Below are positions 1 to 5,330 of a stretch of DNA of 8,254 nucleotides, piece after piece. A program made the translations under genes and the position numbers. The stretch's first letter is position 1. Every line of letters starts with the position of its first letter. The notes beneath the pieces were generated by a model. That model searched no databases, was not told where the DNA came from, and worked only from the letters and a program-made list of their open reading frames with translations. This stretch comes from Phenylobacterium sp. (GTDB lineage: Bacteria > Pseudomonadota > Alphaproteobacteria > Caulobacterales > Caulobacteraceae). The stretch is from positions 1 to 8,254 of the forward strand of contig JAHUZY010000291.1 of NCBI GenBank assembly GCA_019264505.1, written 5' to 3'.

Positions 1-287
1 CCCTGACGCCCGCCGCCCAGGCCGTGGCCGAACGGGCCGCCAGCGCCTTCCGGCCCACCGAGGCCGCCGCCCCGGTGGCCACCGCCGCGGCTGGCGTCTC
101 GCCTGAAGCCCTGCAGACCGCTCAGCGGGCGCTTTCGCGCCTGGGCTATTATCAGGGCCCCACCGACGGGACTGCTTCTCCGGCCCTGCGCCTTGCGGTC
201 GCCGCCTATCAGCGCGATCAAGGGCTGGCCGCCACCGGCGCCCTCGACCAGACGACGGTTTCGAAGCTCTCCGTCTTCACGCGTTGA
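1..287 (+). CDS. Peptidoglycan-binding domain protein, C-terminal fragment (5' end outside window)
   Basis: The reading frame is open from the left edge (first complete codon at base 3) to a TGA at 285-287, so this is the tail of a longer gene. The last ~60 residues look like a PG_binding_1 (PF01471) module: a helix with ALQTAQRALSRLGYY, then a GPTDGT turn, then LAVAAYQRDQGL and an ATGALDQTTVSKL end. This is the usual 'Q..L..LGYY.G..DG......A..AFQ...GL..dG..D..T...L' pattern. The stretch before it is rich in Ala and Pro and reads as a linker. Such modules anchor envelope proteins to the cell wall and usually sit at the end of a hydrolase, amidase or secreted protein. The catalytic part, if any, lies outside the window, so the enzyme class cannot be named. 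A GTG at 24 is in frame but has no reason to be the true start. The domain call is good; the full function is unknown. Confidence 0.8.
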   Translation, partial: LTPAAQAVAERAASAFRPTEAAAPVATAAAGVSPEALQTAQRALSRLGYYQGPTDGTASPALRLAVAAYQRDQGLAATGALDQTTVSKLSVFTR

Positions 288-329
288 TCGGCCGGGGCGG
301 GCCGACCGCTCGGACGCCGTCAGGCGTCC
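288..329 (+). terminator. Two adjacent hairpins after the peptidoglycan-binding gene, possible terminator
   Basis: Directly after the stop codon lies TCGGCC (288-293) with its complement GGCCGA (300-305). It is followed by GGACGCC (312-318), loop GTCA, GGCGTCC (323-329), a perfect 7-bp stem. No T-run follows (the next bases are CCACATTTGCG), so a classical intrinsic terminator is not proven. The position between two genes on the same strand fits a terminator or attenuating structure before the permease operon. Confidence 0.3.
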
Positions 330-353
330 CCACATTTGCGAGGCGCTGAAGGC

Positions 354-1274
354 GTGGACATCTACCTGCCCATAGCAGAGGTCTCGGTGAACGCCGGGAT
401 TCTCGTGCTGCTCGGGGCGGTGGTGGGGTTCATCTCCGGCCTGTTCGGCATCGGCGGCGGCTTCCTGATGACGCCGATCCTCCTGTGGATGGGCATTCCG
501 CCGGTGGTGGCCGTGGCCAGCGAGGCCAACCATGTGGCCGCTTCCTCAGCCTCCAGCGTCATCTCCTACAGCCGCAAGCGCCAGGTGGACTTCCGCATGG
601 GCGGGGTGCTGGCCGCCGGCGGCGCTGTGGGCGCCCTGCTGGGGGTGGAGGTGTTCCGCTGGCTACGGCTGATGGGGCAGGCCGACCTGGTGGTCTCGCT
701 CTCCTACCTGATCTTTCTGGGCCTGATCGGCGGGCTGATGCTGGTGGAGTCGGTGGGCTCGGTGCTGCGCCAGCGCCGCGGCCAGCCGCCGGCCAAGCGC
801 CGGGACCGGCGGCCTGTCTGGCTCTATGGCCTGCCGTTCAAGGTCAGATTCCCCCGCTCCAGGCTCTATATCAGCGTCATTCCGCCCATCATTCTGGGGG
901 TTTTCGTCGGTATTCTCTCGGCCATCATGGGGGTCGGCGGCGGCTTCATCCTGGTCCCGGCCATGGTCTACATCCTGCGCATGCCGGCCGGGGTGGTGGT
1001 GGGCACCAGCCTGTTCCAGATCATCATCACCACGTCGCTCGCCAGCATCCTGCAGGCCGGCCGCAACCAGTCGGTGGACATCGTCCTGGCGACCCTGCTG
1101 CTGCTGGGCGGTGTGCTGGGCGCCCAGTTCGGGGCCAGGGCCTCGTCGCGCTTCCGGGCCGAGGAGCTGCGCGCCCTGCTGGGCCTCATCGTGCTGATCA
1201 TGGGTCTGCAGATGGGGCTGGTGCTGTTCATCACCCCGGAGGATCCGTTCATCCTGGTGGGGAGCGGCAAGTAA
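354..1274 (+). CDS. TSUP (TauE/SafE) family anion permease
   Basis: A polytopic inner-membrane protein of 306 residues from this start. It has the internal duplication typical of the TauE/SafE family (PF01925). Repeat 1 has a hydrophobic helix leading into GIGGGF (residues 32-37) and then SEANHV; repeat 2 has GVGGGF (193-198) and then TSLFQI. A basic loop of about 15 residues (139-153, RQRRG...KRRDRR) separates the halves. Family members move sulfite, sulfoacetate or other sulfur/organic anions across the membrane; the substrate here cannot be read from sequence. A TTG at 336 is in frame, but I prefer GTG 354: it has GAGG at 340-343, ten bases upstream, and gives an N-terminus MDIYLPIAEVSVN that leads straight into the first helix. 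The stop TAA overlaps the ATG of the next gene (TAATG), so the two are almost certainly co-translated. The pairing with a TIGR02186 protein is recurrent in Alphaproteobacteria, to my knowledge. Confidence 0.9.
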   Translation: MDIYLPIAEVSVNAGILVLLGAVVGFISGLFGIGGGFLMTPILLWMGIPPVVAVASEANHVAASSASSVISYSRKRQVDFRMGGVLAAGGAVGALLGVEVFRWLRLMGQADLVVSLSYLIFLGLIGGLMLVESVGSVLRQRRGQPPAKRRDRRPVWLYGLPFKVRFPRSRLYISVIPPIILGVFVGILSAIMGVGGGFILVPAMVYILRMPAGVVVGTSLFQIIITTSLASILQAGRNQSVDIVLATLLLLGGVLGAQFGARASSRFRAEELRALLGLIVLIMGLQMGLVLFITPEDPFILVGSGK

Positions 1275-2056
1275 TGGTCACCCCCGCCCTGCCGCCGCCG
1301 GCCATCGTCGCGCCCGAGCCCGGCCCCACCGTCTCAGCCGCCCTGACCGACGCCAATGTGCGGGTGACCTCGGCCTTTTCCGGGGCCCAGATCGTCCTCT
1401 ATGGGGCGGTGTTCGATCCGGAGACGCGGCCGTCGGACGTGGTGGTCATCGTTCGCGGGCCCGACCAGCCGATACGCATCGCGCGCAAGGTCCGGGTGGC
1501 CGGCCTGTGGGTCAATTCCCGCCCTGTGGTGTTCGAGGGCGCGCCGGGCTTCTACATGGCCGCCTCCTCGCGGCCGCTCACCGAGATCGCCAGCTTCTCC
1601 ACCCTGCGAAGGCTGGGCGCCGGCATCGACCATCTGCCGATGAACGCGCCCGAGGAAGAGCGGATCGAGACCCGCTACGGGGTGCGCGACGTGGTGGTCA
1701 GCCGCCTGGGCGGCGACTATCTCGAATGGCGTCGGGCGGTGATCCGCCTGAAGGAGAAGGCCAGTCTCTACGCCACCGACCACGAGGGGGTGCGGTTTGT
1801 GGACCGGGGCCTGTTCCGCGCCGAGATCGACCTGCCGACCTCGGCCCCCATCGGCGAATATCAGACAGAGATCATTCTGTTTCAGGATGGCGAACCGGTC
1901 TCGAGGCGAGCGCGCACCATCACCGTGGAGAAGGCGGGGCTGGAGCGCTGGCTCTTCCTGTTCGCCAATGAGCGGCCATGGATGTACGGCATTGTCTCGG
2001 TGCTGATCGCCCTGACCTCCGGCTGGCTGGCCTCGGTGGTCTTCCGCCGACGCTGA
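1274..2056 (+). CDS. TIGR02186 / Alph_Pro_TM family protein, single C-terminal membrane span
   Basis: A 260-residue protein of unknown function. I assign it to TIGR02186 (PF09608), a family described as restricted to Alphaproteobacteria, usually once per genome and about 270 residues long. The N-terminus (residues 2-19) is Pro/Ala-rich. A mostly beta-type body follows, beginning with the family-like stretch VRVTSAFSGAQIVLYGAVFD. A single hydrophobic helix runs from about residue 237 to 257 and ends in FRRR. By the positive-inside rule the tail should be cytoplasmic and the body periplasmic, but no N-terminal signal peptide is visible. The ATG overlaps the stop of the upstream permease gene by one base; the frame is open further upstream only as out-of-frame overlap with that gene. 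The coupling suggests an accessory or periplasmic partner of the permease; this is inference. The stop is 6 bases from the stop of the convergent pdeM gene. Confidence 0.82.
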   Translation: MVTPALPPPAIVAPEPGPTVSAALTDANVRVTSAFSGAQIVLYGAVFDPETRPSDVVVIVRGPDQPIRIARKVRVAGLWVNSRPVVFEGAPGFYMAASSRPLTEIASFSTLRRLGAGIDHLPMNAPEEERIETRYGVRDVVVSRLGGDYLEWRRAVIRLKEKASLYATDHEGVRFVDRGLFRAEIDLPTSAPIGEYQTEIILFQDGEPVSRRARTITVEKAGLERWLFLFANERPWMYGIVSVLIALTSGWLASVVFRRR

Positions 2057-2062
2057 GCCCTG

Positions 2063-2800
2063 TTAGTCGCTCGTCAGCGAGCGCCAGCCCACCGCATGCA
2101 CCCGGTCGCGGCCCAGCGCCCCGGCCAGGGGCGGACGGGCGAACAGGCCGGCAAAGGCCGCGTCCTTCAGGTTCAGTCCCCCGGCATAGGCCCCGAAGGC
2201 CGGCAGGATCATCCGCGTTCCGTCCGTGGCGAAGCAGCGCCTTCGCACTGTGCCTCGACCGGAGCTGACCCGCGCGCAGGGGTGCAGGTGGCCCGACAGT
2301 TCACCGGGCTGTTCCCCGGGCTCGGGCTCATGGCGCAGGACGAGGCCGCCCAGGGTCATGGTCTCGACCACCTGGCCCGGCAGGCGGCGGGGGCCATCGG
2401 CGTCGTGATTGCCCACCAGCCAAATCAGAGTGCGCCCCTGCGCCAGCGCCACCAGCCGTGCGGCGTCGTCGGATGAGAGGCGGTCCTCGGCCCGGCCGTC
2501 GTGGAAGCTGTCGCCGAGGAAGATCACCACCCGTGGCTCCAGCGCCGCCACCTCGGCCTCCAGGCGATCCAGGGTGTCGCGGGTGTCATAGGGGGGCAGG
2601 AACTGGCCCCGCATGCCATAGGCCGAGCCCTTTTCGAAGTGCAGGTCGGCGACGATCAGGGCCTGATGGGCGAGATCCAGCAGGGCGCCGGAGGCCCGCA
2701 TGCGCAGGGCCGCGCCCATGATCTCCATCTCCAGCCCGCCGCAGGGACTCTGGGCGAAGGCGTAGGGGGCGGGGTCGGACTTGCGGGCGAGGGCGGTCAT
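2063..2800 (-). CDS. pdeM: Ligase-associated DNA damage response endonuclease PdeM
   Basis: A 245-residue calcineurin-like metallophosphoesterase. The metal-binding motifs appear in order: ADLHFEKG (DxH, residues 51-58), GDSFHD (96-101), GNHD (130-133), a single His in LRHEP (157) and SGHLHP (169-174). Then comes PAFGAYAGGLNL (200-211), typical of the ligase-associated clade. The DLHFEKG form and the neighbouring Lhr gene separate it from generic phosphoesterases. The Pseudomonas putida member of this cluster was characterised as a manganese-dependent DNA nuclease, so a cytoplasmic role in DNA repair is likely. The ATG at 2800-2798 overlaps the lhr stop in an ATGA, which supports this start and translational coupling. 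About 25 residues precede the first conserved strand; internal Met25 and Met28 are alternatives but lack the coupling. All expected metal ligands are present and nothing looks broken. Confidence 0.92.
   Translation of the reverse strand: MTALARKSDPAPYAFAQSPCGGLEMEIMGAALRMRASGALLDLAHQALIVADLHFEKGSAYGMRGQFLPPYDTRDTLDRLEAEVAALEPRVVIFLGDSFHDGRAEDRLSSDDAARLVALAQGRTLIWLVGNHDADGPRRLPGQVVETMTLGGLVLRHEPEPGEQPGELSGHLHPCARVSSGRGTVRRRCFATDGTRMILPAFGAYAGGLNLKDAAFAGLFARPPLAGALGRDRVHAVGWRSLTSD
2068..2083. terminator. Hairpin at the convergent gene ends, possible bidirectional terminator
   Basis: CGCTCG (2068-2073), loop TCAG, CGAGCG (2078-2083) form a perfect 6-bp stem just inside the 3' end of pdeM and 12 bases past the stop of the plus-strand operon. 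There is no clear T-run on either side. Its place at a convergent junction with only 6 non-coding bases makes a shared termination role plausible but unproven. Confidence 0.25.
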
Positions 2801-5268
2801 GAACTGGCTTCGGCGATCAGGTCTTCGGCGGCTTCGGCCAGGATCATCTCGCCGGCCGCGCCGGGCACCCGCTCCTTGCCGATCTCCAGCAGCATGGGGA
2901 CCGAAAAGGGCGAGAGGTGGTCGAGAACGGCGTGGCGAATCTTGCCCTGGATACGGGCCAGCATATGGCCCACCCGGGCCACGTCGATAAGGCCCGTGGC
3001 CGCATCCTCCCGGGCGCAGCGCAACAACAGGTGGTCGGGCTCGTGCCGGCGCAGGACGTCATAGACCAGGTCCGCCGAAAAGGTGACCTGGCGCCCGGAC
3101 TTCTCGGCGCCGGGGAACCGCCGCTCGATCAGGCCAGCCAGGATGGCGCAGCCCTTGAAGGAGCGCTTCATCATGTAGCTCTCGGCCAGCCAGTCTTCGA
3201 GGTCGTCGCCCAGCATGTCCTGGTGGAACAGGGCGTCGAGATCGACCCCGTCCATGGGATTGAGGGACCAGACGGCGAGCGCGTAGTCGTTGCAGACAAA
3301 GCCCAGGGGGGCCGCCCCCATCCGCTCCAGCCGCCTTGTCATCAGCATGGCCAGCGTCGTGTGGGCCAGGCGGCCCTCGAAGGGGTAGCAGACCATGAAA
3401 TGGCGTTTGCCCCGGGGAAAGGTCTCCACGAGCATCTCGTCCTCGGCCGGGATCAGCGAACGGTCCCGCTGCAACTCCAGCCATTCGCGCACGTCGGCCG
3501 GCAGCACCGACCAGTGGCTCTGGTCAAACATCAGCTCGCGCACCCGCTTGGCCAGGAAGGTCGACAGCGCGAACTTCGACCCGCCCCAGGACGGTAGCTT
3601 GGGATCGCTGGCCGGCGCCGGCGTGACCAGCACGTCCAGGGCCGTCACCCCCACCAGCCGCCAGACCTGGCCGGCGAAGATGAAGGTGTCGCCCGGCTCC
3701 AGGGCCTCCAGATAGCCCTCCTCGACCTCACCCACCTTGCGGCCGGCGCGGCCCCCGCGGCCGGCGATTCGGACGCTCAGCACTGCGGGCGAGAGGATGG
3801 CCCCGACGTTCAGCCGGTGGCGCAGGATGGTGTCGGCGTTGCGGGCGCGCCAGAGGCCGTCCTGACCCTTCACGATCCGTCGGAACCGGTCATAGGCCCG
3901 CAGCGCATAGCCGCCAGTGGAGACGAAATCGACCACCTGCTCGAAGTCCTCCCAGGCCAGCGCCCGATAGGGTCCGGAGGTGCGGATCTCTTCATAGAGG
4001 GCCAGGGCGTCGAAGGGCTCGGAGCAGGCGCAGCCCATGACGTGCTGGGCCAGGATATCCAGGGCGCCGACCCGCGGCGGGTCGCCGTCGAAGCGGTTCT
4101 CGGCGATGGCCTCGCGGGCGGCCTGGCACTCCAGCATCTCGAAGCGGTTGGCCGGAACGAAGAGGGCGCGGCTGGCCTCGTCCATCCGGTGGTTGGCCCG
4201 GCCTATCCGCTGCACCATGCGCGAGGCGCCCTTGGGGGAGGCGAGCTGGATGACGAGGTCGACGTCCCCCCAGTCGATGCCGAGATCGAGGGTGGAGGTG
4301 CAGACCACGGCCCTAAGCTCCCCCCGGGCCATGGCCGCCTCCACGCGGCGGCGCTGCTCGGCGGCGAGCGAGCCGTGATGCAGGGCGATGGGCAGGGCGT
4401 CCTCGTTCAGCCGCCACAGCTCCTGGAAGGCGAACTCGGCCTGGAAGCGGGTGTTGACGAAAACCAGCGCCGTCCTGGCCTTCTTGATGACCTCATAGAC
4501 CTCGGCCATGGCGTGCTGCGCTGTGTGGCCGGCCCAGGGCACGCGTCCTTCGGACAGCAGCACCTCGACGATCGGCGGCGTCCCGGCCGGCCCCAGCACC
4601 AGATCGACCGCCGGCGGAGCGTCCTCGCCCGCGTGAAAACCCATCCAGCGGCGGATGACGTCGGGATCATCCACCGTCGCCGACAGGCCCACCCGCCGCA
4701 GGTTGGGGCTGAAGGTCTGCAGCCGGGCGATGTCCAGGGCCAGCAGGTCGCCCCGCTTGGTGGAATGCAGGGTGTGGATCTCATCGAGGATGATGCAGGA
4801 CAGGTCCTCGAAATAGGCCCGCGCCCCTTCCCAGGCGCAGAACAGGGCCAGCTGTTCCGGCGTGGTCAGCAGGATGTCCGGCGGCTTGACCCGCTGGCGC
4901 TGGCGCCGGGCCGCGCCCGTGTCGCCGGTGCGGGATTCTGCGATGATGGACAGGCCCATCTCGCGGATCGGCGTGGCCAGATTGCGCTCCACATCCACCG
5001 CGAGGGCCTTCAGCGGCGAGATGTAGAGGGTGTGGATTCCCCGCGGCGTATTGGCCGGCGGCCGCTGCGCAAGCTCGATCAGGCTGGGCAGGAAGCCGGC
5101 CAGCGTCTTGCCCCCGCCGGTCGGCGCGATCAGCAGGGCGTCGCGCCCGGCCCGCGCCCGGGCCACCATCGCAAGCTGGTGGGCCCGCGGCGCCCAGCCA
5201 CGCGTGGCGAACCAGTCGGCGAAGGCGGCCGGCAACAGGTCTGCGGGGAGGGCGGCGTCTTCAGCCAT
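2797..5268 (-). CDS. lhr: Ligase-associated DEXH-box DNA helicase, Lhr-Core type
   Basis: An 823-residue superfamily 2 helicase, the usual size for the ligase-associated Lhr-Core group and much shorter than E. coli Lhr (about 1,500 residues). Motifs in order: Walker A APTGGGKT (48-55), Ia SPLKALAVDVERN (about 84-96), Ib TTPEQLAL (135-142), II DEIH (162-165), III SAT (196-198), IV LVFVNTRF (268-275), V TSTLDLGIDWGDVDLV (324-339), VI QRIGRANHR (353-361). The middle (about 400-560) fits the winged-helix and beta-barrel segment of Lhr. The rest, from PSWGGSKFALST (559-570) to about 800, matches the DEAD_assoc domain (PF08494). Characterised relatives are ATP-dependent 3'-5' translocases that unwind DNA:RNA and DNA duplexes. 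The start is ATG 5268-5266. The gene leads an operon with pdeM (4-base ATGA overlap) and is divergent from dinG across 62 bases holding a possible LexA-type site. The ligase and exonuclease partners known elsewhere are absent from this window. Confidence 0.95.
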   Translation of the reverse strand: MAEDAALPADLLPAAFADWFATRGWAPRAHQLAMVARARAGRDALLIAPTGGGKTLAGFLPSLIELAQRPPANTPRGIHTLYISPLKALAVDVERNLATPIREMGLSIIAESRTGDTGAARRQRQRVKPPDILLTTPEQLALFCAWEGARAYFEDLSCIILDEIHTLHSTKRGDLLALDIARLQTFSPNLRRVGLSATVDDPDVIRRWMGFHAGEDAPPAVDLVLGPAGTPPIVEVLLSEGRVPWAGHTAQHAMAEVYEVIKKARTALVFVNTRFQAEFAFQELWRLNEDALPIALHHGSLAAEQRRRVEAAMARGELRAVVCTSTLDLGIDWGDVDLVIQLASPKGASRMVQRIGRANHRMDEASRALFVPANRFEMLECQAAREAIAENRFDGDPPRVGALDILAQHVMGCACSEPFDALALYEEIRTSGPYRALAWEDFEQVVDFVSTGGYALRAYDRFRRIVKGQDGLWRARNADTILRHRLNVGAILSPAVLSVRIAGRGGRAGRKVGEVEEGYLEALEPGDTFIFAGQVWRLVGVTALDVLVTPAPASDPKLPSWGGSKFALSTFLAKRVRELMFDQSHWSVLPADVREWLELQRDRSLIPAEDEMLVETFPRGKRHFMVCYPFEGRLAHTTLAMLMTRRLERMGAAPLGFVCNDYALAVWSLNPMDGVDLDALFHQDMLGDDLEDWLAESYMMKRSFKGCAILAGLIERRFPGAEKSGRQVTFSADLVYDVLRRHEPDHLLLRCAREDAATGLIDVARVGHMLARIQGKIRHAVLDHLSPFSVPMLLEIGKERVPGAAGEMILAEAAEDLIAEASS

Positions 5269-5279
5269 AGACCTGTCTC

Positions 5280-5309
5280 ATAACATGTTCCCGTTCCGTT
5301 TCACGGCAA
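5280..5309 (-). promoter_or_regulatory. Candidate sigma70-type promoter for lhr-pdeM
   Basis: On the minus strand, TTGCCG (5309-5304) is followed after 18 bases by TGTTAT (5285-5280). The first resembles the Caulobacter housekeeping -35 TTGACG; the second matches TATAAT at four of six positions. Transcription would begin about 4-6 bases before the ATG at 5268, giving an almost leaderless mRNA, which is common in Caulobacter relatives. The assignment rests on eye-matching only and is weak. Confidence 0.25.
5287..5301 (+). promoter_or_regulatory. Candidate LexA (SOS) box, GTTC-N7-GTTT
   Basis: GTTC at 5287-5290 and GTTT at 5298-5301 are separated by exactly seven bases. The alphaproteobacterial LexA operator is the direct repeat GTTC-N7-GTTC, so seven of the eight defining bases match. 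The site lies 29 bases upstream of the dinG start and between the candidate -35 and -10 of lhr, so a bound repressor could block both genes. E. coli dinG is LexA-regulated, so the context fits. Caution: the local sequence contains GTTCCC-GTTCCG-TTTC, a short tandem pattern that could produce the match by chance. Confidence 0.45.
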
Positions 5310-5317
5310 ATCCCGCT

Positions 5318-5322
5318 AGGAG
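5318..5322 (+). promoter_or_regulatory. Ribosome binding site of dinG
   Basis: AGGAG lies 8 bases before the GTG at 5331. It is a strong Shine-Dalgarno match at ideal spacing and decides the start for the long N-terminal form of DinG. Confidence 0.75.
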
Positions 5323-5330
5323 TCGCAGCC

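Noticed and set aside
336..353. TTG start 18 bases upstream for the TSUP permease
   Set aside because: No Shine-Dalgarno sequence precedes it. GTG at 354 has GAGG ten bases upstream and gives a natural N-terminus.
485..1273. Upstream extension of the TIGR02186 reading frame inside the permease gene
   Set aside because: The frame is open, but its product is Gly/Pro/His/Arg-rich and unlike any domain. The permease in the other frame has clear family motifs, and the ATG at 1274 forms a normal TAATG overlap.
3817..5283. Long open frame (488 codons) on the plus strand, antisense to lhr
   Set aside because: It mirrors the lhr gene in a GC-rich genome where antisense frames stay open by codon bias. 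The translation is low-complexity (Gly, His, Gln, Ala) with no recognisable domain, while the minus strand has all helicase motifs.
5273..5290. E. coli-type (CTGT-N8-ACAG) or Gram-positive-type (GAAC-N4-GTTC) LexA box in the lhr-dinG gap
   Set aside because: CTGT at 5273-5276 has no ACAG at the right spacing. The palindrome AACATGTT (5282-5289) has a 2-base rather than 4-base centre. Only the alphaproteobacterial direct-repeat form fits.
5315..5326. GCTAGGAG as a Caulobacter-type -10 (GCTANAWC) for dinG
   Set aside because: Only the GCTA part matches, no convincing -35 lies upstream, and the same bases form the ribosome binding site.
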